Of a DNA stretch of 7,530 nucleotides, positions 1-5,672 are shown piece after piece. A program made the position numbers and the translations under genes. The notes beneath the pieces were generated by a model. It was not told the DNA's origin. It saw nothing but the letters and a program-made list of their open reading frames with translations, and did not search any database. Every line of letters begins with the position of its first letter. The first letter of the stretch is position 1. Source of the stretch: Lachnospiraceae bacterium (GTDB lineage: Bacteria; Bacillota; Clostridia; Lachnospirales; Lachnospiraceae); contig WQST01000117.1 in assembly GCA_009787745.1 (NCBI GenBank), forward strand, positions 1-7,530, written 5' to 3'.

Positions 1-524
1 ATATGCCCGTATTTTTTCATCAAACCCCCACCCGAAATCGCCGCAAAAAGCAAAGATATCGGCGGGTTACTTTTCTTCGTCACTTTCACCCCTTTTATAT
101 CTGTTAGCGGCATCGTCAGGTTTTTCATCTTGCGGATTGAGTTACAGAAGCGCTTTATCTCCTTTGCATCTTTTGGTGAAAGCTCCGTTAAATGCCGCTC
201 CGTTTTATCAGTATCGCGATACAAGCGAATCGGCGTACCATAATAATCATATTCAATAAACGGCTCCGCATAGCTTACCTTTACACTATCATTTAAAGCA
301 CCGATATGCGCCCAAAGCTTATAAAGGCTCATTTCCTCCTTAGAACCTGCCAACCAATGCAAACCGCCCTCGAATAAATAACCGTTTCGCTTCCACGAAG
401 TCACAATCCCTCCGGCCATGCTATGACTTTCCAAAATCGTTACATTAAAGCCACATTTTACTGCATATACCCCGGCACTCAAACCGGCCATTCCCGCTCC
501 GATAATAACTACTTTCTTACTCAC
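1..524 (-). CDS. FAD-dependent oxidoreductase, phytoene-desaturase-like (partial, N-terminal 174 residues)
   Basis: The frame opens at a GTG at 524-522 and stays open to the window edge, so the C-terminal part is missing. The protein begins VSKKVVIIGAGMAGLSAG, a dinucleotide-binding Rossmann fold with GxGxxG at residues 9-14 and the acidic end of the second strand (TILE) about 20 residues later. It is followed by a GG-I-TSWKRNGYLFEGGLHWL stretch, typical of the FAD-contacting N-terminus of amine-oxidase/phytoene-desaturase (CrtI-like) proteins. The full family is about 500 residues. The GTG is chosen because a GGAGG lies 9 nt upstream and no other start leaves room for the Rossmann strand. 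It overlaps the end of the padR-like gene by 8 bp, so the two are probably translationally coupled and share one promoter. The substrate cannot be told from this fragment; carotenoid chemistry is only one possibility. Confidence 0.85.
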   Translation of the reverse strand, partial: MSKKVVIIGAGMAGLSAGVYAVKCGFNVTILESHSMAGGIVTSWKRNGYLFEGGLHWLAGSKEEMSLYKLWAHIGALNDSVKVSYAEPFIEYDYYGTPIRLYRDTDKTERHLTELSPKDAKEIKRFCNSIRKMKNLTMPLTDIKGVKVTKKSNPPISLLFAAISGGGLMKKYGH

Positions 525-1098
525 CTAGTTTTTCCTCCATTTTTTTGAACCACTCGATATTAAACTTTACCGAATCTATACCATGTTGCAATGTTAATTC
601 TTCAAATATTTCAATTTGTTCAGATTTGGCTATGACTTCACCATAATAATCTGTGTCTGTTTGCCAATATTCTATAATTGCGGCTTTGCCCTCTTCGGTT
701 ATGCTTGCCTTAATTACAAGTAAGTATGATAATTCATCTTCAAGATGCTTAATTATATCCTTAATTATAAGCTTTTGTTGCTCGCGCGGTAAATATCCCA
801 TAAACAGCAATTTACCCATTTCCATATTTTTACTTGCCGCAATAATTGCGGGCTTACTAAGCCATTCCATAATTTCTGCACGACCTTTTTCGGTAATCGA
901 ATATTGCTTCTTATTGATACCTTTTTCCACGTATTCCGAGTATGATATCAAATCTGCATTAAGCAACCTTTTAACAGCTGCTTGAATACTCCCTAAGCTG
1001 TCACTGCACATAGCACGAAAATTTGCCTTAATCATCGTGCGGATTTCATATACGGTAAGCCGCCGTAACATCAGTATTCCAAGTATCAGTTTATCCAT
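517..1098 (-). CDS. PadR-family transcriptional regulator
   Basis: A 193-residue DNA-binding repressor. Residues 1-80 form the PadR winged helix: the opening LILGILMLRRLTVYEI, then GSIQAAVKRLLNADLI as the recognition helix, then a wing with KKQYSITEKGRAEIMEWL, matching the usual YxITxxGRxxLxxWL pattern. Residues 90-193 are helical and fit the Vir_act_alpha_C effector and dimerisation domain, ending EWFKKMEEKLGE. Starts at an ATG with GGGAGGAG 9 nt upstream. It is the first gene of a two-gene unit and overlaps the FAD oxidoreductase by 8 bp, so the likely role is to control itself and the enzyme in response to a small ligand. The perfect inverted repeat over its promoter is the probable operator. 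The ligand is unknown. Confidence 0.92.
   Translation of the reverse strand: MDKLILGILMLRRLTVYEIRTMIKANFRAMCSDSLGSIQAAVKRLLNADLISYSEYVEKGINKKQYSITEKGRAEIMEWLSKPAIIAASKNMEMGKLLFMGYLPREQQKLIIKDIIKHLEDELSYLLVIKASITEEGKAAIIEYWQTDTDYYGEVIAKSEQIEIFEELTLQHGIDSVKFNIEWFKKMEEKLGE
534..538 (-). promoter_or_regulatory. Ribosome binding site for the oxidoreductase GTG start
   Basis: GGAGG lies inside the last codons of the padR-like gene, 9 nt before the GTG at 524. It decides the non-ATG start and supports coupled translation. Confidence 0.7.
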
Positions 1099-1129
1099 TA
1101 TTAAATTCTCCTCCCGCGCAATATAAATT

Positions 1130-1159
1130 ACACCTTATAGTAACATACCTATAAGGTGT
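1130..1159. promoter_or_regulatory. Perfect 11-bp inverted repeat, probable PadR operator
   Basis: ACACCTTATAG at 1130-1140 and CTATAAGGTGT at 1149-1159 are exact reverse complements separated by 8 bp (TAACATAC). One arm abuts the -35, the other covers the -10 and the predicted start point, so a dimer bound here would block RNA polymerase. PadR regulators commonly bind palindromes in their own promoters. The assignment to this protein is inference from position. Confidence 0.65.
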
Positions 1160-1165
1160 TGTCAA
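1137..1165 (-). promoter_or_regulatory. Sigma-A type promoter of the padR-oxidoreductase unit
   Basis: On the minus strand TTGACA (1165-1160) is followed after exactly 17 nt by TACTAT (1142-1137), a perfect -35 with a 4/6 -10. Transcription should start near 1130, about 32 nt before the padR ATG. The spacer and -10 are covered by the inverted repeat. Confidence 0.65.
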
Positions 1166-1215
1166 GCTATTACTTTATGCCTCTTGTGCTTGATTATTGG
1201 ATTTTATGCAATAAA

Positions 1216-1251
1216 AACAGGATGCTCCTTTTAGTTCATGAGCATCCTGTT
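1216..1251 (-). terminator. Rho-independent terminator of rpsO-pnp
   Basis: A perfect 12-bp stem (AACAGGATGCTC pairing with GAGCATCCTGTT) with a 12-nt loop, followed on the minus strand by TTTTATTG. It begins 29 nt after the pnp stop codon. The plus-strand exit lacks a T run, so it works in the minus direction. Confidence 0.88.
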
Positions 1252-1279
1252 AATTGGTGTGTTTTATTTTTCAGTTAAA

Positions 1280-3376
1280 TTACGCTTCCGGTGCATCTTT
1301 AATCGAGAAGCTCATCCGTCCCATCTTGTCCTTACCTAAGCAGATAACGGTAACAATATCGCCAAGATTTAAGACATCTTCAACCTTATCAATCCGCCTC
1401 TTAGCAATGCGGGAAATATGAACCATTCCTTCTTTGCCGGGGGCAAATTCGACGAAGCAACCGAAATCCTTGATACTAACGACCGAACCTGTAAAAATCT
1501 GCCCTTCGGCGAACTCGGTGGTGATCATTTTGACCATTCCAACGGCTTTATCCATCATCTCGGCATCTGTACCGCAAATCGAAACCGTTCCGTCATCGGT
1601 AATATCAATTTTAACCCCTGTGCGGTTAATGATTTCGTTGATAGTCTTTCCGCGCTGGCCGACGACTTCACCGATTTTTTCGGGATCAATCGAAATCGCA
1701 ATAATTTTCGGTGCGTATTCGCCGACTTCGGGACGCGGATTAGCAATACAGGGAGTCATAATATCATTCAAAATAAAAGTTCTGGCTTCTTTCGTATTCG
1801 CAAGTGCCGCTTCAACGATTGCTCTGGTCAGTCCATGAATCTTTAAATCCATTTGGATTGCCGTAATCCCGTCATGGGTTCCCGCGACTTTGAAGTCCAT
1901 ATCGCCGAAGAAATCCTCAAGCCCTTGAATATCGGTTAATAAAATATAATCGTCGTCGCTTTCACCCGTTACCAAGCCACAGGAAATACCTGCGACGGCT
2001 TTCTTAATCGGAACACCCGCCGCCATCAAAGATAAGCTTGATGCGCAAACAGCGGCTTGCGAGGTCGAACCGTTCGATTCAAAAGTTTCCGAAACTGTCC
2101 TGATCGCATACGGGAAATCCTCTAAACTCGGCAGGACAGGAATCAAGGCTTTTTCCGCTAAAGCACCATGACCGATTTCGCGGCGGCCGGGACCGCGGCT
2201 GGGTCTGGTTTCACCGACCGAATATGACGGGAAATTGTAGTGGTGCATATATCTTTTATTGATTTCATTTTCATCGAGACCGTCGATTCTTTGCATATCC
2301 GACATCGGCGCTAAAGTCGTAATCGTACAAATCTGCGTTTGGCCGCGAGTGAACATTCCGACGCCGTGAACGCGGGGGATTAAATCAATTTCCGCGGAAA
2401 GCTTACGGATTTGATCCATTGCCCTTCCGTCGGGGCGCTTTTTATCTTTTAAGATCATTTTGCGGACGGTTTTCTTCTGATATTGATAAACCGCTTCGTC
2501 TAAAACTTTTAAATAATCTTCATTATCAGCAAACGCTTCGGTGAGACGATTCATAATGTTCTTGATGTTAATCTCACGGATTTGCTTTTCATCGGTGAAA
2601 ACCGCCTCTTCCATTTCGAGCGGGGTAACAACTTTTTCAATCTCGGCAAAAATGCTTTCAGGAATACTGAAACTTTCATATTCATGCTTCGGTTTTCCGC
2701 AAGCGGCGACGATTTCATTAATAAAAGCAATGACGGTTTGATTCGTTTCGTGACCTAAATAAATCGCTTCCAGCATTTTGGCTTCGGGTACTTCATTCGC
2801 ATTAGCTTCAATCATCGCAATTTTGTCACTAGTCGAAGCAACGGTTAGGTTAAGGTCGCCGTTTTTCCATTGTTCCTGACTGGGATTTATAACAAATTCG
2901 CCGGCAACAAGTCCGATTTGCGTAGTCGCACAGGGGCCGTCAAAAGGAATGTCGGAAATACAAGCCGCAATCGCGGAACCGATCATTGCGACTAATTCAG
3001 GACGGCAAAGGGGATCGACCGAAAGTACCAGATTGTTTAATGTGACATCATTGCGGTAATCTTTGGGAAATAAGGGGCGCATCGGACGGTCGATAACCCG
3101 ACAGGTCAGCACGGCATTTTCACTGGCTTTCCCTTCTCTTTTATTGAATCCGCCCGGGACTTTTCCGACCGCATATAATTTTTCTTCGTATTCGACGCCT
3201 AACGGAAAGTAATCGATTCCTTCGCGGGGTTTGTCCGAAGATGTCGCCGTACAAAGAACGGTGGTATCTCCATACTGCATGAAAGCACAACCGTTAGCTT
3301 GCTTTCCGACACGGCCGATATCAACCTTTAGGGTTTGTCCTGCCAATTCCATTGTAAATGTTTTGTAATCACTCAT
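1280..3376 (-). CDS. pnp: Polyribonucleotide nucleotidyltransferase (PNPase)
   Basis: Phosphorolytic 3'-5' exoribonuclease of RNA decay in the cytoplasm, normally a trimer. The 698-residue length is usual for the family. Domains in order: RNase PH domain 1 (about 10-145), helical linker (about 235-320), RNase PH domain 2 (about 325-550), KH (about 555-615) and S1 (about 624-695). The phosphate-binding GSTSQ is at 436-440, and the catalytic acidic pair equivalent to E. coli D486/D492 is present as D488 and D494 within GLEDFFGDMDF. The KH loop GQRG is at 573-576. I start at the ATG at 3376, MSDYKTFTMELAGQ, because AGAAGGAG sits 6 nt before it. The open frame extends 24 codons further upstream, but that stretch lies in a strong RNA hairpin and has no family match. 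It is the second gene after rpsO and ends before a strong terminator. Confidence 0.97.
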   Translation of the reverse strand: MSDYKTFTMELAGQTLKVDIGRVGKQANGCAFMQYGDTTVLCTATSSDKPREGIDYFPLGVEYEEKLYAVGKVPGGFNKREGKASENAVLTCRVIDRPMRPLFPKDYRNDVTLNNLVLSVDPLCRPELVAMIGSAIAACISDIPFDGPCATTQIGLVAGEFVINPSQEQWKNGDLNLTVASTSDKIAMIEANANEVPEAKMLEAIYLGHETNQTVIAFINEIVAACGKPKHEYESFSIPESIFAEIEKVVTPLEMEEAVFTDEKQIREINIKNIMNRLTEAFADNEDYLKVLDEAVYQYQKKTVRKMILKDKKRPDGRAMDQIRKLSAEIDLIPRVHGVGMFTRGQTQICTITTLAPMSDMQRIDGLDENEINKRYMHHYNFPSYSVGETRPSRGPGRREIGHGALAEKALIPVLPSLEDFPYAIRTVSETFESNGSTSQAAVCASSLSLMAAGVPIKKAVAGISCGLVTGESDDDYILLTDIQGLEDFFGDMDFKVAGTHDGITAIQMDLKIHGLTRAIVEAALANTKEARTFILNDIMTPCIANPRPEVGEYAPKIIAISIDPEKIGEVVGQRGKTINEIINRTGVKIDITDDGTVSICGTDAEMMDKAVGMVKMITTEFAEGQIFTGSVVSIKDFGCFVEFAPGKEGMVHISRIAKRRIDKVEDVLNLGDIVTVICLGKDKMGRMSFSIKDAPEA

Positions 3377-3382
3377 TTTTTT

Positions 3383-3390
3383 CTCCTTCT
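3383..3390 (-). promoter_or_regulatory. Ribosome binding site fixing the pnp start
   Basis: AGAAGGAG lies 6 nt before the ATG at 3376. It favours this start over the in-frame ATGs near 3448, which fall inside the long intergenic stem. Confidence 0.75.
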
Positions 3391-3414
3391 CTGAGTTATC
3401 TTTTATATCTAACA

Positions 3415-3502
3415 CAGATAGAAGATATATCGAAACTACTGACATCAATATGATTTCTTGCCGTAATCATCTGCATGTCAGTGGTCTCGATCATTCTATC
3501 TG
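3415..3502 (-). promoter_or_regulatory. Long imperfect stem-loop in the pnp leader (candidate RNase III site)
   Basis: The two arms pair over about 30 bp in four helices: 3415-3423 with 3494-3502 (9 bp), 3429-3433 with 3487-3491 (5 bp), 3435-3445 with 3475-3485 (10 of 11), and 3450-3455 with 3465-3470 (6 bp), closing on a 9-nt loop. It lies between rpsO and pnp, 25 nt upstream of the pnp ribosome binding site. In E. coli and Streptomyces the same intergenic position carries a stem cut by RNase III, and in E. coli this lets PNPase limit its own synthesis. The fold is seen in the sequence; the processing role is inferred. Confidence 0.65.
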
Positions 3503-3520
3503 CCGTCAGCTTCAACATAA

Positions 3521-3549
3521 GATAGCGCCTGCCTAATGCAGACGCTATC
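3521..3549 (-). promoter_or_regulatory. rpsO-pnp intergenic hairpin 1
   Basis: A 12-bp stem with one G-U pair (GATAGCGTCTGC with GCAGGCGCTATC) and a 5-nt loop, starting 9 nt after the rpsO stop. It is followed by TTATGTTG rather than a T run, so it would be at best a weak attenuator. It could equally protect the rpsO 3' end after processing of the downstream stem. Confidence 0.65.
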
Positions 3550-3558
3550 ATTGGTTAC

Positions 3559-3825
3559 TTATTTTCTGATGTTTAATCTAGCGATTAAAGTACGATATCT
3601 TTCAATATCTTTTTCTTTGAGATAATTAAGCAAGCCTTTTCTTTGACCAATCATTTTGAGCATTCCTCTGGCGGAATGGAAGTCTTTCGGGTTAGCCTTA
3701 AGGTGTTCGGTGAGTTCGGCGATACGGGCAGTAAGTACTGCAACCTGAACTTCCGGTGAGCCTGTATCTCCTTCACTTCTGGCATACTCTTTGATGATGG
3801 TGTTTTTCTTTTCCTTTGAAATCAT
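3559..3825 (-). CDS. rpsO: 30S ribosomal protein S15
   Basis: An 88-residue primary binder of 16S rRNA in the platform of the small subunit; the family is usually 88-89 residues. Family signatures are visible: EGDTGSPEVQVAVLTARI at about 18-35, LTEHLKANPKDFHSARGML, the QRKGLLNYL block, and the C-terminal YRTLIARLNIRK. Starts at an ATG with GGAGG 7 nt upstream. It has its own promoter and a leader of about 100 nt, and is followed by pnp after a structured 182-bp gap, the classic rpsO-pnp order. S15 represses its own translation by binding its leader in several bacteria, though the motif differs between phyla. Confidence 0.98.
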   Translation of the reverse strand: MISKEKKNTIIKEYARSEGDTGSPEVQVAVLTARIAELTEHLKANPKDFHSARGMLKMIGQRKGLLNYLKEKDIERYRTLIARLNIRK

Positions 3826-3837
3826 TAATAATCCTCC

Positions 3838-3922
3838 GTTTTAATAATCACCCCAGAACTTGTTCTGCTTTATACCCGGATATGGTTGGAGAATCCTGTA
3901 TCTCGAGTATGGGTTCAAAATC
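3838..3922 (-). promoter_or_regulatory. rpsO 5' leader, possible S15 autoregulatory RNA
   Basis: The leader between the predicted start point (about 3923) and the ribosome binding site can form CAGAA-CAAG-TTCTG (3854-3867). It can also form a helix in which ACCC and GGAT pair with a contiguous AUCCGGGU, leaving a 14-nt bulge. A 9-nt repeat, GATTATTAA, occurs at 3841-3849 and again over the ribosome binding site spacer at 3825-3833. I cannot match it to a named S15 leader class, so the regulatory role is only a candidate. Confidence 0.35.
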
Positions 3923-4022
3923 CTTTATTAATATAACATATTGTTCTTGGGTTGTAAAGTGGCAAAACGTAATTAGTGTAATTGTTGTTCAGAGGATAGT
4001 AAGTCCGGTGAGGGTGAGGTGA
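3915..4022 (-). pseudogene. Out-of-frame C-terminal remnant of the ParE-like toxin
   Basis: Skipping one 5-bp TCACC copy joins the toxin frame to a second frame that stays open to a TGA at 3917-3915. The joined tail reads TYYPLNNNYTNYVLPLYN, then PRTICYINKGF. From memory of ParE proteins, whose C-terminal half reads roughly GYRK-x-V-NNYVLFY followed by TVYI-R-FYG, this looks like a diverged relative. It lacks the usual final strand. The joined product would be 88 residues, near normal family size. The resemblance is weak and was judged by eye. Confidence 0.4.
3930..3958 (-). promoter_or_regulatory. Sigma-A type promoter of rpsO-pnp
   Basis: TTTACA (3958-3953), a 17-nt spacer, then TATATT (3935-3930): 5/6 matches at each box with ideal spacing. 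Predicted start is near 3923, about 100 nt before the rpsO ATG. It lies inside the out-of-frame remnant of the upstream toxin gene. Confidence 0.75.
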
Positions 4023-4186
4023 CACTTCTCAAATATGTAGGGATTTTCTTCCAGACTATCATAGCATTTATAAACTTCATCGATAAAAGAAGCGGCGGCT
4101 TGTGGAGCCGCCAAATCTTTTGCAATATAGGCGAGAATTTTATCCAATTCATAATCGGCTGTGTCGGAGATATCGACCCTATACAT
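3989..4186 (-). CDS. RelE/ParE-family toxin, probably truncated by a frameshift
   Basis: The 65-residue frame carries the N-terminal helical hairpin of ParE-type toxins: MYRVDISDTADYELDKILAY, then LAAPQAAASFIDEVYKCYDSL and ENPYIFEKC. ParE proteins are usually 90-105 residues, and the beta-sheet half that carries most of the fold is missing. The reading frame ends in LTLTGLTIL, unlike the family. Just before this, GGTGA occurs three times on the plus strand (4007-4011, 4013-4017, 4018-4022), a likely slippage site. The ATG overlaps the antitoxin stop by 8 bp, as expected of a coupled toxin-antitoxin pair. Working members poison gyrase (ParE) or cleave mRNA (RelE); this one is probably inactive. 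Confidence 0.7.
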   Translation of the reverse strand: MYRVDISDTADYELDKILAYIAKDLAAPQAAASFIDEVYKCYDSLEENPYIFEKCHLTLTGLTIL

Positions 4187-4439
4187 TGTGTTTTTCCTTC
4201 AACCGCTGAAGAGAATCCTTCGCATTTTTAGTACGTCCGGCGGTAACATCTGCTTCAGATTGCGCTAATTTATCATAGATATCGTGCAAGAATAGTTTTT
4301 CCTGATATATTTTCATACTCATGATAACCATATCGCCATAACCATTTTTTGTTACATAAATTGGTTCGGTAGATTCTTGACACATTTGGGAAATCGCGGC
4401 TGTGTTTTTCAAATCCCGAATAGGAATAATTTGTGGCAT
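4179..4439 (-). CDS. Phd/YefM-family antitoxin
   Basis: An 86-residue protein with the Phd/YefM fold. MPQIIPIRDLKNTAAISQMC is the N-terminal strand and helix that binds DNA as a dimer. EPIYVTKNGYGDMVIMSMKIY follows, with the family's V-T-K-N-G turn and the MVIMS strand. The C-terminal part, from about residue 50, is the charged, helical toxin-binding tail. ATG with AAGGAGGG 7 nt upstream. It is the first gene of the pair and overlaps the toxin by 8 bp. Such antitoxins neutralise the toxin and repress their own promoter. It looks intact, whereas its partner looks broken, so it may persist only as a DNA-binding regulator. Confidence 0.9.
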   Translation of the reverse strand: MPQIIPIRDLKNTAAISQMCQESTEPIYVTKNGYGDMVIMSMKIYQEKLFLHDIYDKLAQSEADVTAGRTKNAKDSLQRLKEKHNV

Positions 4440-4462
4440 ATAAAAACCCTCCTTGTGCCATT

Positions 4463-4491
4463 ATTATCCCACAATTTCATGCAAATATCAA
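4463..4491 (-). promoter_or_regulatory. Sigma-A type promoter of the toxin-antitoxin pair
   Basis: TTGATA (4491-4486), a 17-nt spacer, then GATAAT (4468-4463): 5/6 at each box. Predicted start is near 4456, giving a very short leader that begins almost at the ribosome binding site. A loose palindrome (ATTT-GCATG-AAAT) lies in the spacer, but it is too weak to call an operator. Confidence 0.65.
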
Positions 4492-4549
4492 TAGCGTATT
4501 TTTCAGGTGTTGGCTTAGAATGACAAAGGGTTACTAATCGGGCAAACAT

Positions 4550-4581
4550 AAAATCAGCGACCATAGCATACGGTCGCTGAT
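4550..4581 (-). terminator. Rho-independent terminator of the NlpC/P60 gene
   Basis: A perfect 10-bp stem, ATCAGCGACC with GGTCGCTGAT (4553-4581), 9-nt loop, followed on the minus strand by TTTATGTTT. It begins 26 nt after the stop codon. The 4492-4549 stretch below it, before the toxin-antitoxin promoter, shows nothing recognisable. Confidence 0.8.
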
Positions 4582-4607
4582 AACATTTTTATAATAAGAT
4601 ATACAAT

Positions 4608-5636
4608 TTAATCATACAACACACGGCGAATCGTATGCGGGGTGCGGTAGTTGTAGCGGGAAATCTTGATGCCTGTTTTGGGGGAACTGGCATGGACTAC
4701 CTGGCCGCCGCCGATATAGATGGCTACGTGATCGACCCGTCCGCCGCGGGCATAGAAAATCAGGTCTCCTGCTTTCATATCCGAAACTGATATTTTCGTA
4801 CCGCTGCTTGCCTGTTGTACAGATGTGCGCGGTAATCTGACACCGAAATTCTTAAAAACACTCTGAACGTAACCTGAGCAATCAGCGCCTTTAGTCAGGC
4901 TTGTGCCGCCCCAAACATAGCGATTTCCGATGAATTGCTTCGCATATTGACAAATATCAACACGGATATTGGAAACGCCTTCGCCATATAATAGTTCCGT
5001 CATCGTGATCGCAGTTCTTAAGTCGTATTTAACCTCAACGAATTCGGATGATACAAAGGCTTCTTCCGCATCAAGGAAAATATTAATCCAACCATTATCT
5101 AAAACTTCATTGACATCAAGAACCTCACCGCGCAATACTTGGGTGATTATTTCACAATCAGTATTGGGTTCTTCTCTGACTTTAAGCGCATCTGTATTTA
5201 CTACCGCGACTAATGTCGCCAGTTCCTGTGCTTTCTGGATTGCGCTGAAACCTGTTAGTAAGTATTCTGACTTAACGAAACCTTCAACTTTTCCCGAAAC
5301 GATAAAACTCCAATCGCCTTCTTCATACATTACTTCACAGGCCGCCTGTTTCGGTAACTTACCGATTAGCTTCCCTGATTCATCAGCGATCGAGCGAATA
5401 TTCAGATTATTATCTTCGGTATTACAAAGACCCAGATTAGTATAACCAAACGAAGCGCCTTCCGCCTGATTGGCAGCTTCAATATAGTCTTCAACGGTTA
5501 AATTAGATTCGAATAATGATTCGATACCGACGGGCATAATTGTCGAAAACAATAATTCATTAGCCTCGGTTTTAAGCGTCGGTATCGCTGTAAGCACTAA
5601 AGCTCCGATTAGTATCTTTGTTACGGATTTAATCAC
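4608..5636 (-). CDS. Exported SH3-domain NlpC/P60 peptidoglycan endopeptidase
   Basis: A 342-residue cell-wall hydrolase; the family cuts stem peptides, typically at D-Glu-diamino acid bonds. Residues 1-25 are a signal peptide (MIKSVTKILIGALVLTAIPT, likely cut near TEA-NE). Two bacterial SH3 domains follow at about 68-127 (LNIRS..., GDWSFI) and 143-202 (LKVREEPN..., NGWINIF), expected to bind the wall. The NlpC/P60 domain occupies about 225-342 with the full catalytic set: C253 in ADCSGYV, H303 in RVDHVAIYIG and H315 in VVHASS. The start is a GTG with GGAGGA 4 nt upstream. It has its own perfect promoter, a WalR-like box and a terminator, so it can be expressed alone, although transcripts of the cotH-like gene could read into it. 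Confidence 0.95.
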   Translation of the reverse strand: MIKSVTKILIGALVLTAIPTLKTEANELLFSTIMPVGIESLFESNLTVEDYIEAANQAEGASFGYTNLGLCNTEDNNLNIRSIADESGKLIGKLPKQAACEVMYEEGDWSFIVSGKVEGFVKSEYLLTGFSAIQKAQELATLVAVVNTDALKVREEPNTDCEIITQVLRGEVLDVNEVLDNGWINIFLDAEEAFVSSEFVEVKYDLRTAITMTELLYGEGVSNIRVDICQYAKQFIGNRYVWGGTSLTKGADCSGYVQSVFKNFGVRLPRTSVQQASSGTKISVSDMKAGDLIFYARGGRVDHVAIYIGGGQVVHASSPKTGIKISRYNYRTPHTIRRVLYD

Positions 5637-5640
5637 AATA

Positions 5641-5646
5641 TCCTCC
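5641..5646 (-). promoter_or_regulatory. Ribosome binding site for the NlpC/P60 GTG start
   Basis: GGAGGA lies 4 nt before the GTG at 5636-5634. It fixes the non-ATG start directly before the signal peptide. Confidence 0.7.
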
Positions 5647-5672
5647 GTTATTTATCGAAATCAGACGTATTT

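Noticed and set aside
1418..1846. Overlapping plus-strand open frames within pnp
   Set aside because: They run antisense to a highly conserved gene, show no family resemblance and have no convincing ribosome binding site. They arise from the codon pattern of pnp.
3377..3448. 24-codon upstream extension of pnp starting with two ATGs
   Set aside because: It has no ribosome binding site, does not match PNPase N-termini, and lies within the long intergenic stem. The ATG at 3376 has AGAAGGAG at good spacing and starts the conserved domain.
3521..3549. Strong terminator after rpsO
   Set aside because: The stem is good, but the following bases (TTATGTTG) are not a T run, and pnp downstream has no clear promoter of its own, so read-through is expected.
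3816..4231. Plus-strand open frames opposite rpsO upstream region and the toxin
   Set aside because: The translations look random, and they cross the rpsO promoter and the toxin-antitoxin genes on the other strand.
4273..4461. Second minus-strand frame over the antitoxin
   Set aside because: It is shifted relative to the clear Phd/YefM frame, and its start sits upstream of the antitoxin ribosome binding site, at the predicted transcription start.
4481..4540. Possible small gene or operator between the hydrolase terminator and the toxin-antitoxin promoter
   Set aside because: No open frame with a ribosome binding site, and only a weak imperfect palindrome.
4550..4581. Bidirectional terminator
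   Set aside because: The stem is symmetric and a few T residues occur on the plus side, but no plus-strand gene converges on it and the T run is displaced from the stem.
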